A DNA stretch of 64,000 nucleotides. Origin: Buteo buteo. Its lineage: Eukaryota; Chordata; Aves; Accipitriformes; Accipitridae. Numbering within the stretch: position 1 is the first letter of the stretch; the number at the start of each line of letters is the position of its first letter. A program made the translations under genes and the position numbers. The notes below the pieces were generated by a model. The model did not search any database. It worked only from the letters and a program-made list of their open reading frames with translations, and was not told the DNA's origin. The stretch spans positions 3,670,501 through 3,734,500 of the forward strand of contig NC_134196.1 in assembly GCF_964188355.1 (NCBI RefSeq), written 5' to 3'. This document shows, in pieces, positions 45,023 through 60,000 of the stretch.

Positions 45023-48000
45023 GGAGCGATAGATCACTGGGTGCGCTCAGTTGCCTTCCCAAGATGGACCTGGTGTTAGACGGCAAAGGACAGAAATGGC
45101 GCAGCAGCCTCATTGAGGGGAACAGCGACTTAAAAGTCAAGGGGCGCCCAGGTCGTCGAAGCGGAGCTGGATCTTCCAGCTCCACGTCATACCTCAGGGA
45201 CAGAGCAGTGGTAGTTTGCCCATCAGGTTTTGACCCTCAAGCTGTAGACCTCAGATCTAAACTGTTGGTTTGGATTTATTAAAAGGCACACATTTCCAGT
45301 ATTTGGAGTTTACATCCTCTATGTCTTTTCTTGCATCTCATATATCTGCATTTTACTATTTCTAACTTTATTTGGAAAGTCTGAGAGTGACTGACATTAT
45401 CGTCCATCTGCCCAGTGCATCAGTGCTGTTCAATGCATAGTATTTTAAAATCAATGCTGCGCCGCTATTTCTTTTAATGGTCACGAGATTTATCGTTCCA
45501 GCACAAGAACTGCAGTTCAGAATGTTCTTGATGTGCAGTGACACAGAAGCTATGATTATTTTTTATCACTCTGTTGGGTTGTTGCTTACGATGTCGCTGG
45601 GAACAAAAGTATGCTTTGATGGAATTAAAAGGTTCGTCACAGTTGGCCACTAAGCATTAGTCAATAGCATCCGAACAGCTGGCGGTGAGCAAATTGCGAG
45701 TCTCTTGTGGAAGTCCATCAGGTTTCTTCCTTCTCGTCCTCTAACATGCCATGGGGGAGCAAGAATAACACGGTACTGGCACACCAAATTATGTAACTTT
45801 GTTATTTTCCTTAAATAATGCCCTTTTAGAAGTCCTCCTGAATTTTAGAGTACAGATGTGAGGTCTGCTAAATCCTCATTTTGTGGTTCCCAAATGATGA
45901 AGCAGTAAAATGTTTAACTTGAGATAGTATATTTCCTAGATTAAAACGCACAGTGGATGAAGTCCTTGCTGTGAGCGTTAGTTTAAGTGGGATGCAGGAA
46001 TCAGTCTTTCTTTGGGAACTACAACTGAAGACCCGGGTTTGCAAAACCAGGGCAGCCAGAGAAGCTTTTATAGTACCAATATGCAATGTTGGGCTGACAG
46101 GTGGGGGTACCAGCATTCATCTTCTACATTTATCTTTCATTGATTTTGTGAACAAGAGACGAAGCAGAGATATTCCAGAGTTGGCTTGACCAGTTATTGG
46201 TGCGGAGATCTGAGAGAACAAACTCTCAAAACCAGTATAACTTCTTTTCTTTTACAAAGAGTAAATAACACTATGTCTTAAAAAAAAGATGTTTAAAAAT
46301 TAAGATGTTTCTTTTATTTATTATGCTGTAACTTGGTTGATGGCGCTAGAATTTTTTTTACAGCACCAGTCCTTTTTTTGTCTAGATCATGAGGTAGAAA
46401 CCTAAATAAAGCTGCCACACTGGAGGTTGGACGGCCACTGGATGAGGGCTCTTCATATTACCCTATGGATGCTGGAAACGAAAGTGCAGAACTTGTTTAA
46501 TGGAATAAAGCCACCAGGATATGCTGGAAACATGAGGAATTCAGAAAGCTGTGCTGGAAGTGGAAGAAAATGGGAGCTTTTGGCCAGGGTTACTGATTCT
46601 AGCCCTATGGATGTCATCGGGAAAATATTTTTGGAAACTACATCTATGTGCTTGATAAAAACACTGTGTTTTACAGAGTGGTTGCCGAAACTCTCTCATC
46701 TGCAATATCTGCCTGGCTAAATTAATCTAGACTTACATTTATCCTTAAGGATTATCTGATGCAAAAATAAAGGATGATGAATGAGGAAAATTGCAGGTTT
46801 GTATTGTGTAGGAGCCTTTTTCTTCCGCAAAAGCAATTCCACTCAGAAAACCTATTAACGTAATCATAAAAATGCTAGTTATGTTTTCAGTAGAGTCACT
46901 AGACAACTTCTGTGTCTCGATTCACATCCATTCATCAGCATATATTATCATTACAGCTGTTAATTATAAAGCCCGAATCCTGTCCTCAAGCTGTGAAGAT
47001 TTGGGGTTTTAGCTCTGGAAATTGTTGTTCCTTGCTCGGAGTTGGTCCAGACAACAGCTGTCGCACTCGTAGAGGACTAAGTGTAACTAGAGACAGCTCT
47101 CCTTCGACCAGTAAGGCAGGTTACTGCTGCTGAAAGTCCTAATCTGATGGGTTCAGGGGACCCTTGAACAAACATATGCACCCAGGATGTCTCTGTGTCC
47201 TGTTTATCTAGGGAGAGTGCAGTTTGTAGAAGAGCTTGTGTTTATAAACCTGTCCTTCTGTTGAAAAAATTGCCCCAAAGCATTCCTAAGTATAGTGACT
47301 ATAATTCTGCCTCATTTTTATTAGATTACATCAATTAAGAAGCCAGGCTTTGTCTGTCCTTTCAGATTGTTTCCACCATATTTTTAAACTGTTCATAAAT
47401 CTCATGTGCTGTTGTAATTAACCAATCTAAAAGAAGGAAACAAAAAAAATAAAAGTAGATTTGCTGTGCTTCAGGTGTCTGTTTAAGCTCTTCAGGCTGA
47501 GGCTCGTATCTTTGTTGGTCTAGGTTTTAGTGTAATTTCACTCCGAGCCTTGACTCCCACTGTAATTAAATTATTAAATTGAATTAAATAATTGGAATGT
47601 CACTTTGCGGTACGCAATTTTCCTTAAATGTGCATAGATGCTTACAGTCGTATGTAATTATCAAGAACAAAGTTGAAAGCAGTTGGAAATAATTGTTGTT
47701 TCATTTAATATTTTAACTGTGAATATATTTAATGAATGTATACATTGCTTAACCTTCTCTAAACATTTTGTGTGTCTTTCCAGATTACAGGCTCTGTAGT
47801 GAAGAGACTTCAAATTTGTGACTGCCTTTATGACAACTAACACTGTATGTTCTGTGGGGGAATCACTCGTAACCATTCTTCTCTCCTATTTTCTGGTAAC
47901 TCTAGCTTGAATAACCACCGGCCAGGTTACAGGGGGATTTCCAGGGGATTTTGGAAAGGGGGTATATAGAAACTAGTTCCCTGAGTTGGAATGACAGCCT

Positions 48001-51000
48001 AATTCATGTAGGATTCTTGGTTGCCCTTCACAACATACTATTTAAATGCCTTGCAAATGTTGCATCAATATCGATGAATGTTCCTCTAGCAGGTTTGGCT
48101 TTTCTCTTTCACACTTTCCTGTAGCTGGACAAACACGGGCTTCAGAGCCAACAACTTCATTATTGCAAAAAGTCCCGGGGGATCCATACCACTCACAAAG
48201 TGGTCAGGTCCTCAGTTTTATCTCATCTCACAGGCAGCTTCACTGGCAAGAAAAGTGCTGGTGCAATACTGTACAGTGCTACCTCCAGGGTGTAACACTG
48301 ACTCCAAACCCATGGAAACTCAAGAGATTGGACTGCACGTTGTTCCCTGGCAAGCATTATTTCTTCCTGGGCTTTCTGCTGAGCTATCTAGGGTAAAATT
48401 GTGAGCTTTAGAAAAGGTTTTAGATGGCAGGCATCAACAGAACTGTGTTCTCTGTTAAGAAACCTCTCGTTCAAAGTTAGATTAGTGGGAAAAACAATTG
48501 CATGTCATCATCAAAAGGTTCAAAACGTCATGCCACATTTTCTGGAACAAAGAAATTCTGCAAGTTTTAACCTAAAATGTTTCCTGTCAGAGGCAGGAGA
48601 AGGGCTAAGTGGTTCTTCACACCATGAAACAAGTATATTGTGCAGATGGTGGGACCTCGGCAAGAAAGCGGGAGCCTCTTTCATCCTCCCAGGGACTTCT
48701 TTTTCCTTTGGGGAGCATGTTCCAGTCCCTCGTGACAGAGGCTGTGAATGAAAATTGCTGCTGGGTTGCAATTAGAAGTCTGCCTTCAGTCTTAAGGCAA
48801 TGATGTTTTGGAGACCCCGAGGTTTTCCTCTTCTCCCCTACCCACCCATCACCACCACTACCACCCCCCGGAAGGCTGTGGTGCTTGATCAGGAAGGAGT
48901 GTTTGGGGGAAATTACTGCTTTTACACTCCTCTTCCTCTGGCACATTTTTGCTTTCCTGAATGTTTTGCTTTCCCTGTGTGTTGTTGTGGAAGAGAGCAC
49001 ATGACCCAACACGTTTCGAGTAAAAGCATCACTTGCGTGTACAATTTCATTAGGTTTGCCTTCTTAGTGAAAGATTTATAAGGAATTACCTCCTGTGTGC
49101 AGTGTAATTGCCTATGATTTTTTGTCATTTAAGGAATGTCGTGTCTCTGTGTGTTGAAGGAGCTTATAGCACCTAAATGAAGAACCCATGAAAACAGGGA
49201 AAGAGGATTCCAAGAATCTTTGAATAACCGTGAGGTCTAATCTAACTGCAAAGATTAACTGTTTCAGAGGTCACCGTGCTTCTCTTAAATCTTTCAATCT
49301 GTTCTACTGCAATTTCTTTTCCAGGCTAATTAATTAAATTTCTGAGCTAGAACTTACTTGCATTTTATCGGTCTCTTTCCCACCCTCTCCCCATCTCCCA
49401 TCTGTCTATTTTAGTCTAACCTAATCTCTAAATATAACTTAACCAAGGTATTTCTACTGCCAAATATCACCATAGCATCTGAATATAATTAAACTGCTTT
49501 TACTGTTCTCAAAAGCTTTTGGTCAAATGGAGCGCAGCTCACTGCTACTTCTCTTCAACCCACACTAATTCTAAGATTTTTAAATGACGAATGAAATTGT
49601 GCAGATTTTATCTTCAATACATGACCTTATAGCTTTTATGTTTCCCAGTATGACACACACTTTGGGAGACATTTCTACTTAGCAATTTTCAGTTAGGTGT
49701 GAACGACAATATTTTTTTCTCTTCTACTTACTGTGTATTTTATTATGATGTTCCAATGATTGTATTACTGTGTTTGTAGTTACAAAGTTAATTATGCATG
49801 TTCTTGGTGATATGCATTTTCTAATAAAATAATCAATGTTTTCTTAAAGCCCTCTCTGTTTTCATACTCCATAGCCATAATTATAAACCTCATATAAAAG
49901 ACACTTTGGAAAAGCAAATAAATCTTCAAAATATCTTTGTTTTTTTAAAGTCAAAACTAACTCCTTAACCAGTCATTGGTGCAGACCATAAAGTACATGC
50001 ATTATGTGTTTCTTATGGGAAATGAGTGCTACTAGGAAATTATAGCTGCCTTTTGCTTGCTAGAAAATCCTTTTTCTAAGTCACATTACACAAGAAAGTT
50101 AAAAAATGAATGTATCTTACTTCCTTTACCTTACATGTGCATATGCACTCATTTTTCTTGATGAATGGTAACAGAGAGAGACTTCAGAAAATAATTCAAA
50201 GCGTGTAAGTTAGGACCCTTCCGTGAGTGATACGGAGGTGCCTGCTTCTCTCTGATGACCGTGCAGGGATCCTGGGAAGCCTCCCCAGATAACTCAACCG
50301 CCCAATTTAGATGCTTAGAGTTAGAAGACATAGATATCCCTTAAATTCATATTCTGCCTTCAGTACAGCTGAAATGTGGAATCGCTTTTCAGCTGTCTAT
50401 GAGAGGAATTTATTCACAGGATTTTTGTTATACATTTGAATGACAAATACGAAAAGCTTTCAGTGTAGACATGCTCACATCTAAGTCATTTGAAAGTGAC
50501 AGCGTTCTGATCCTTCTAAAAACTCAAGTAATGCAGGCTTGCAGTGTAAACTTGATCTTGTTCCTCCAAAAAATTCCCAGTTTGTACATCTTTCATCTAC
50601 TGGTTTGCTCTGTTTTAGATCAGGACTGCTGTCCTGCCTTAAATACACACGTTGAAAAGCTGATACCTGTTTGCCCATCTGATACCCTTTTATCACATGC
50701 TAGTGATAGTTACAGTTCTAAGAAGATTGCTGATGTGCAGCCAAAACTACGATTATATGAATATTGCCTTGGTTGTGGTTGTGCGCTCGTCTGGGTGTTA
50801 TCCAGAGATGCCACATTTACACGGAAAGCTTTTTCGATACAAACTGTAGGCTCCTTCATAACCAGACTCAGCAAAACACCATGAACACAAGCCTCAGTCC
50901 ATACTTGCTACACAAGTACGTAAGAGTTAACCATGTGCTCTTTTGTTGTGCCTAACACAAAATAAAGTCAAGCAACCACAAACCTAAGGGAACAGCTAAC

Positions 51001-54000
51001 ATGGCTTTATCCCACCATTGGCACCAGCACCAGCATGGCTGCTCCAGGTGAGGGGACAGGTCTTCAGCTATACCCCTCTCATCCACATTTCAGCTGCATG
51101 CAACACCAGATTTAAGCACGTTCTTAAGCTTTGCTGAAGCAAGATCTTACATCCTTGTGTAAGAGCTAGTAGTAACCTTGCTAAGGTTATGGCAAGTTTC
51201 TTTTGACTTCGGTGCATTTCAGTCAGGGGTTTATTGTGGAAGTGATCTTCAGGGGAACTTTGGTTAAATACCAAGTTTCTTCAAAATCCTATACAGATCG
51301 TCGTATAAACTTGTTAGTCCAGCACGTGCTCGTTCTATTAAAAGGAGGATGCTATGACAAATGGATTATTGCTTACATTACTCCATGCAATATAGCTCAC
51401 ATAATTCATGTTAAAAATTGCTTTGAGATATTATTGTGAGAGAAATTGCAAAAATACATATACACATAGAAATGTATAGTAAACTATGCTGTAATGTAAG
51501 TAACATTTAAAGAGAAAAAGGAAATGTTACAAACTGTTGGTAAATTTTTTGGATGCTGTTTATGTTTGAACTTTTCTCCGTTTTCCTGTAGAAACTTCCG
51601 TATCCTCTTCCTGTGTCCCTACAAAGTTTTGTACAATGCAGAACAAGAAATGCTACAGGGATTGTGCTCCACCTTTCTCCTTCCTGCTGGGATATCCTTT
51701 CTGTAGAGAAATGTAAAGTATGTAATATTCAAGTAAAAATGTTATATTATTCTTTATCTCAGTCACTTTCTGTTATCTACAACATATCAAGCTGAGTGTA
51801 CATTGGTTGCACCACTATTTTTACGTTTTTATGACATACCAGTTTCTCAGCCAAAGGTAGCTAAAATCTATTACAAAGTTTCTTGTTTTCCAGAGTCTTA
51901 TCAAGGGTTCATGTCTAAGCCAAACAAGACAAGGGTGGGTTGGGTTTTTCTCTTCATTGTTTCGACTGAATTAACAGGAAGGGGGGAGTGCTTTACCTGT
52001 CTGACACTAGAGCAACATTCATTAGCTCCCACTTTTCACTTGTCTGTCTGTCCAGACTCTGTCTGCATCCTTGTGGGAATTGCATGGGAATTTCTTAACT
52101 CCCAGTAATAAATAAGGAAATTAGTAAGGGCCTTTGATCTGAGTTCCAGTCTTAATTCATTCTAAAAGTCAATACTTACAATAAAATAAAGGAACAGGAC
52201 TTTAAAGGCTTAGTTAATGTTAATGCACCATGTTCCTGAGCAGTCAGTGTAGGCTTTTACCATTGTACTGTTCCTCTGCATGTTGGAAGCCTGTTTTATA
52301 ACCGTACACACATATAAATGCAGATGTATATATGTATGTTTCTCATTTAGACCATTTAGCAGTTCTTCCCTAGCAATAGCAATGAGGCACGATGGTGGTC
52401 AAGACAGAAGAGAATTATTCTGTAGTCTGGTAGACAGAGAAGATCAGAAAACAAACTGATTATTCGTTTCAAATGAAGTTCATGTATGGAAAATAATGAA
52501 TGATATGCTGGGCTACCGAATTAAAATAATGTAAAAAGGCAGAGACTTTTAAAAATATGCAGAGGCTTCAGACAATTTGTTGAAATACATAGCAAATGGG
52601 AAGTAGATATTTTAAAATTTACCTTTAAAATAATACAGAACAAAACTCCTCTCTCTGCATGGATGAGATCTGCTGAGTTAAAAGTTTCTTATAGTTATCC
52701 ATCTTTTATTTTCCCCTCCACCTTTTCTGATCATGTATCTATCTTACTGGCTTGTTTAATCTTTCTTTTTGTGCTAAATAGAACAGGCAAACAGAATAAG
52801 GGGAAATGTTTTTACTTGTAGGAAATTAATAGTATGAAGAACAAAATAAGGATGTAGCCAGCAAAATTTGTTATTTAAAATTTGTGCCTTTGCTGATTAC
52901 CAAACTGATTAAGAAGTATATATCAATTTAACCTGTATTTTATTTATCATACCTATTTATATTATAATGATCTTGCCTGACCTTTATTTCTGTAAAAATT
53001 ATTTCTTTAATAATAAGTAATTTAGCACAAGGCTAACATATGGCAAGGAATAGTCCCTGAAAACCCCCCTGTGTTTAAAACTGATAAAATGACACTGTAA
53101 ATTGATGAGAGTGTTTTTTTTCTAAGCAAATCACAAGATGGCAGTTAGCAGTGGGAACTGTACTTTTGCATGTGGCAAACATTTATGATTGTGTTAGAGC
53201 ATTTGCTTTTGTGGTTAATAGATTTGACTCCAATTCCTGTTCTGCTCAGGCTCCCTCATGTCTAAATTAACAGAACTGTACTGAAATTTTTGGTATTACT
53301 CTGAATTTTCATTGGGCTAATTATGAACAATTTCAGAACCTTGTTGGTGTTTCAGAAATAAATATTGACTTCCCAATCCCAAAGAGACAGAAATTACTTT
53401 AGCCCTTTTTTTTTTAAAGAAATGAGTCTTTTGTGATCACACACCATGTGAATGCAGGTGAGGGAACCTGCATCTGTGCGACTGTAGGTTTGCACACTGT
53501 GATGTATTTGCATGGCGTCTGCCAGTTCTCCCCCATAACAGGTAACCCAGCTTTCCCATTTCAGCCAAATTGACAGAAATGCTCTCAAAGGTCCAACCAA
53601 CATTACTTCAAGTTCTATGAAAATTCTGTGAAAATTAGCTCTTGGAAAGAAGACCCTGTTAATGTGACATCAGGAGGAAGCGTAACTGAACTCAGCAAGT
53701 CACAGACACCAGTGAGTCCACATGATGATATGTTGTAAATGCCTTAATCATGTGATTAGAGTCAATTGGAGCTTGCACTTACTAGGCACCAAAAAAAAGG
53801 TCAAAATATGTAAAGCCATGTGAAGCCAGACTTCATTATCTCTTCCTTTCTGGAACAACTTGTTTTTTTGCACAGCTCCACAGAGATACAAATTCTTCGC
53901 TTCCCATCCAACACGCACAAAAGGCTGCTGGGAAAGACTGGACTCTCTTGGGGCCAGTGTTATGCCAGTTAAATGTAGATTACTTAACAGACTTCAACCT

Positions 54001-57000
54001 GCTTCTCCTTTGTTATATCTTTCCTCTTTGGTCTTTCTGGTTCTCTCGATAATCTTGGTTTGCTTATCAGAGCCTCATGAAACCACACTTCGGAAGGTAT
54101 AGATAACTCTATTCTGCTCTCTGGATTAACCTCAAAAGCAGTGCAAACTGTTCAATACCTTCCCCCAGAGGTTGCAGGAGTCTTCTTTCCTTGAGGGCAT
54201 CCGTGTAAAATTGCACATGTGCTAGTGATCTTAACAAGAACAACATTTATTAAAAACAAGGTGAAAACTCAGCGAAAACAAGAGAGATGTGTATTTTACC
54301 CTAATTTATCAGTTACACTTCTGATCAGCTATATTAGATAAGACGGTCTCAGCTGAGTTTTACAGAGGAAGAAAAATACAGACAAGTAGCTTGGTGAACA
54401 GCTTGCTTCAGTCTCCAGAGGGTTCTCTTGTTGCACAGCCAGCCAGACAGTTTGAACCAGTGGCTTTCTGAACTAGTTTCCCCGATTACCTACGTGCCTA
54501 GGGCTGTACACTCACTGCTTCCTCTAGGACGAGTGGAAACCTTTACGTACCCATACCAGCATTAGTAAAAGTGGAGTTATGAGACACATAGGTAGTTGGT
54601 TTCATGTGATGCTTGTGTTAGCACATTTTTATCACTAAGTTATTGTGGTGTCACAAGGGGAACCTGGGCTCCATGGAAGTGGACAGGGGATGCTCTAGTA
54701 AAAAGACTTTTTACTGAAAGTAAAGAACAGCCTCTTAAAAGTTTAGCAACTATTTCAGAGCCTGCATTTTCAGGTTGGTTGGTTTGCTTAAACATCATTA
54801 CAAGCAGCTCCAAACAATTATTTCTTCACCCCAGAAAAACAGTTTCATAGTTGAATTAAATTTTTAAAAAGATCTATGTGTGTGTTTCTATGAGGATTTT
54901 ATTGAGGCAAAGACACATCAAGAAGATGAGTCCTCTGTGTAATTCTGAAAACAGCGAAGCCAGGATCATGACTTGCGTCTCCCGTGGGACGTAACCAAGT
55001 TGGGCATTTACCATGATGCTGAAAGGGTTTCCTTCCTCTTCCCCATACTTCCCCAATTAGCATGGTCTGCGAGACCTCCATGCACTCAAGGGCCCCATCA
55101 CTAGGTCATGGCTATAAGTCATATTTAGAGCAGGGCTGCATCTGCCCCTGCAGGTTCCACAGTCTCCACTTCCATTTCTCTCCCATAAGCAAAAACCTTC
55201 CTTTGGGGCCTGATACTTTCCTCAGTCGAGCAGGACAGCTGTCAAGGGATTTTATGTTTGTGAAGAAACAAAAATGAGTCACAGGCTAAAGATTAATTTA
55301 ATAACCTAGAAACAGATGCCCTTGAGGATGTGTGGTATAGTAGAGGAAACGGCAACTTCTATCATGCTTGTCTTTCTCCCAGCAAGAATCACCTCTGTCT
55401 TGCCTCACTGGAGCTTTGCCAGCTTCTTTTAAGGTAGGTCTGCCAGTTTAGAGACCTCTAGGCACAAAGAAAATCTGGAATTGTAGCATTTCAGTCCTTT
55501 TTAATGAGTTCTTCTGCTCACAAAACTGCTTAATTTCCGTAGAGCTCTACCAAAATAGAGTCGGTGCCTGTTTTCCAAGATGCATGTTGTTTCATCACCC
55601 CTCTTCAAAGTTCTGCGTAGCTGTGAGTGGGGTGGAACAGAGAACTGAGATGTTCTGGGTCTCGTGGCAAGGGTGCCGGGAAGAGATGAGCAGTTATTGA
55701 TAGTGGTCCTTTGCTTCAGGAATGGAGAACTTGGCTGTTTCAAGATCTCTGCTGAACTGTGAGAATATTTTATATCTTTAAGGGAATATTATCTTGCAGT
55801 GATTTGCAAATTACTGTATTGTCACCCTTCTCGGGTCTGGAGAAAAAGGGAGGTCATCTGCCTGGAAAATATGTATTTGTACTTACATGAGGAGGAGGTG
55901 GAGCCCCGGGTCTCAAAGCTAGGGCTTCTGGCATTGTCTGCTAACCTGTTCAATTAAATTGCTTAGAAAGGGGACGGCAATCTCTGCTAGCAAGATATCA
56001 ACCACCCTGTCACTCTGTAACAGGTATATGCTAATTGTGTGGCTTCGAGCAAGACTTACACTGAGTCATCTGTCTGGAGATGACAAGGAGTCATCTGTCT
56101 TTGAGATGAGAATGGGATTCTTCCAGGGTATAAAAGAGGAAATATCAAAGATGGAAAGTATACAAAAGCCATTTAATCTAATATCTCCAACTTCCTTGTA
56201 TGCAGCATGAAAAAGGTCTACTCTGAAGAGCCGTAAAGCAAGCAGCACATTCTATGTAAGAAGAGAGAAGTGAAGTGAAGAGAGAGGAGAAAGGATTTAA
56301 ACTGCATTCAGCTATACCTAACAGCTTACGCTATATATACTAATATCCTAAATCAGGAGTTATACCCTCAAATGTAGCTGTTTGTGGGCTTGTACACCCA
56401 ACAGAAATTCTATGTGTTCACTAATATTAATGCTTATGTACAGGGTTGCTCTGTACTGATTGTGCTACTATATGAGATACAGTACACTACTGGGTCCAAC
56501 ATTAGGGCTGCAGAAAATTATTGGTCTGTAAAATATGAACTGAAGAAAGTTTAGAAGTGGCTGCTTTGGGCTGTCATCATTGGTTAAGAAGTTTCAGAAA
56601 GCCCTTGTACTGATGTCCTAATTAAAGAACTCACTTTTTTTTTGGTCAATGAAATCAATGAAATCTCTGCCCCAAAAAATCAAAACTGTTGTCACATTTA
56701 CTTTCCAATATTTTGGAAGTTGAATTCTTGCATATTGTAAGCCAAATGCACCAAAGAATTCGAGTCTGTACCTGTGTGTGTAACATCTTACATGTCTTAA
56801 TATTACAAAGAAGAAAATCAGGTAACAACCAAATCCCTGATTTTAGTCAGACACATACTTGGGATTTTTTGAGTGAGCCTGTATTTTGAACATCAAAGTT
56901 CACTGAGAATGAGGATTCATTTGCTAGTGGGAATAAGGACTGTAGCTGTGTGTGCTAAGTGTTCAACAGATAAGGATGAAGCCTCTAACCACACATTTTT

Positions 57001-60000
57001 TTCTTTGTGGGTTTTCAGGTGTGGCTTTTATTATGTTCTTCCTCAAAATAGTGAGGAAAAAAACAGTTTATGGTATGTATGTTAAAGTGGTTAACTTCTA
57101 GATCTCATTGGGATGAACTCTATGCTTTGCAGATCAGTTGTACATTTTTCTAAACCTTTCAGCCTAGAAACAACCCACACACTGCAGTGGAGTGTATGTG
57201 ATGTTAATATCTGGAAACTTCAAAGTAGCCTTAGTCTCCGATTTATAAAAAATAAAAAAAACATCCTTTTAAGTAGCATAATGATCAGCTGCAGAAATCT
57301 TAGACTACAGCCTCATTAGTGTCATAATTTAGCAAGGAAATTCTTGATGAAGATAACAGATCATCTTTCGAAGTGTCATCTCTCCAATTTTTTTTTCAGC
57401 TATGCTGCAGAGACTTCCTTTTGCTAGCTAGGACTATTTTATTTGCTCTCTTCAAGTCATGTCAGCATTTATTTGGCTTCTGCAAATCCTCACTTACTTT
57501 GTTCTTTTCATTTATTTTTTCAGGCCTATGATGCTGTATTTTCACCTTATTTTTCACTTTTTCAAATATGTTGTTTCCATATTTTGAGGATATATCAATA
57601 AATCTGGCTTTCTTTGCCAAAAAAATAGGTTTTACAGGTCTGGATTTTATTTTATATTCACATTTAGATTTTTTTCACATCTGTTTCTTTTTTGCAAGTA
57701 TTCTGAGGGAATCACTTTGCTTGCATTTTTTTCCCTTTATAAAAGCACTCAAATTCTGTTCCTATTTATTGCAAATGTTTTCATGTTCAGCTATCTGCAA
57801 AATAAAATTCATTTTCAGCTCATTCTTGTTTCAAAATAAAAAAGACTATGGTTTTAGGAGGCAGACAGGAAGCTATGCCCTTTTGACCCAAAGAACTAAG
57901 AGGAAGGTTGGGAGGAAGATGATAAAGAAAAAGCAAAGGAGGATACGATCTGTGTGCACTGGTCCTAGATCTTCAAAGTTTTAAATTATCCCAGGAGGAG
58001 GTGTTTGGGGAGCAATCCCAGGCAGAATGTGGAAGCATGTTGTAGTCCACCATGCTGTATTGACTTTTTCTCCCTGTCCCCAGAACTGTAACTTGTGTAT
58101 AGCTATTCTAGCACATTCCATAAAAGACTGGGTTTCTGTGATCCTTTCAACAGGTTCTGTGTGAAATTAGTGTTTCCGAGCACAAAATGCTCCTGAACAG
58201 TTATGTCAGTCTAGGAAGTGCACATTACCATGGAAGTGGAAGCCTCGGCTACACAGATACTTGGCATCATGGTTTCTTTTCTGCACCTTCCTCTTCTTCA
58301 CTCTTTCTCATTTCATCATTTTCTTCCTTTCACTTATATACTTCTCTATCTTGCAGCTTTTTCTCTTTTTCTTTAATATTTATGTTTATCCTTTTTACAC
58401 CTCCCAGCCCTCTTGGTAATCTCCCAGTGCCTGTTGGAAAGGAAAACAGGGCAAAGCTTATCTTTTCCCATTCTGCAAATGAAAATCCAGAGGATGCACA
58501 CAGAGAGATGCAGAGATAGGAGGAAGGAGTGCTGTTGCTATGGGAGTCTTCCCTGCTTCCTCTCTTCTGCAAGAGCTTATCCTTGGAGAGCCCTGCAGGG
58601 TCCTGGAGACTTGGGACAGGAAAGGGCTCTGAAACTCTTGCCCAAAACAGAAAACAGGTAACTTAATCCTCCTTTTATCCCACAGGAACCTGAGGATGAA
58701 TGGGTGTGCCCAGCAAGTGTGACAGCAAGGCAAGAAATTAGAAACAGTCCCGTGAAGGAGGAGGCTGGAAGAGAAGAATGGGCAGAGATGTCAGGACGGT
58801 GCTTTATACTTCTTGGCGTGCGGAAGGACAGGGAAAGGCCAGGAATGCCGCTGCCTCCCTCTTGCATTGCCCAGAAGGTATGGCCCTCTCGCATCGGCCA
58901 AGCGGACGAGGACCTGGGGAGGAATTCCCAGTGCCAGTGTGTGTACCAGGGCTCCTGCTGGCCTGGGGCAGCTGAGTGCAGAGTCCTCCTGAGAGCTCGG
59001 AGCAGGCAGAAGGGCCCAGCTGGTAAAGGAAAGGGACAAATGCGTACGGGCCTTTCTTGTAAACTCAGCAAGGTTTTCAGAGTCTATGTCATGACATTTT
59101 ATGCCTTGCCGTAGGTTTCTCCTGGTGAGTCAAACACCTTGTACAAGCAAATCATTAGCTGCTGCAGTGAGCTAAACTTGTCTTTAATTACAACTTCTTC
59201 CAAACGTCTCAGACAGTTGAATTTGTGACCCTTAACATTTATCAAACCAAACTTTCATACATCTGTTGGATTGAAGTGCTATTGGAGCTTACATTTTCAG
59301 GCACTTACACCAAACAAATATGAGTTTAATAAATGTCTGAAGACTGTGATGAAATTGTGGTAGAGAAGAATTTGGTCCAGTCTCTTCAGAATCAGGAAAT
59401 ATGTAGCCAGGTACAATAACCCTACTTCATACTTGCATGGGTAGATGCACATGAGTTTCTCATAAATTCAGTGACTTCATTCTTGTTGATCATATTTGAC
59501 AGCTTTTACATATACTTGTCCACTTAATATCTTCCCAATACAGCTGACAATGAATAAAATGTAAAGTCGCTGATAAGCCGAATTGCATGTTTCCACTTAA
59601 ATCTGCATTCCTTGTTGGGTCCTTTAGTTGGTTTTCCTTAGAAATGCCCCAGTGTTTTGCCTGCTGTGTTTGCAGTATACCTGTACTTAATGTTCTTCCA
59701 TTTCCTTTGTCTAGCACAAGATGCTGTTATTCCACAAAGTCCCAGGGAGAGTAAAAAAAAAGAGAAAAAAATGTTAATTTCGGAAGTAAATCTGCTCAGT
59801 GTTTCATCCCAGCATCCTGTCCTCCTGCTGCTTTTTATATGACCTTTTGCACTGCACAGAATTCATTACTATTGTAAAAACCATGGTTTTGTTTCTTACA
59901 AAATTTCAAGAAACCCATGCCCTGTTTTAAAGTAGATGGGATTCACAAATTGCAAAAACATGCCTTCTTCCAAATCCTTTTCGTTCAGTAGCAGCTCTGC

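Noticed and set aside
43797..45185. Long minus-strand open frames of 462 and 355 codons (Pro/Ser/Thr repeats)
   Set aside because: They are read through the 18-bp minisatellite, whose unit length is a multiple of three, so frames stay open without selection. There is no domain, splice support or recognisable homology.
54121..54240. CR1 LINE fragment suggested by CCCCCAGAGGTTGCAGGAGT
   Set aside because: Only about 20 bases resemble the remembered CR1 text, and the flanks do not continue it.
58577..59114. Opposing frames of 164 (minus) and 136 (plus) codons
   Set aside because: They overlap each other on opposite strands, lack conserved motifs and lack convincing splice context.
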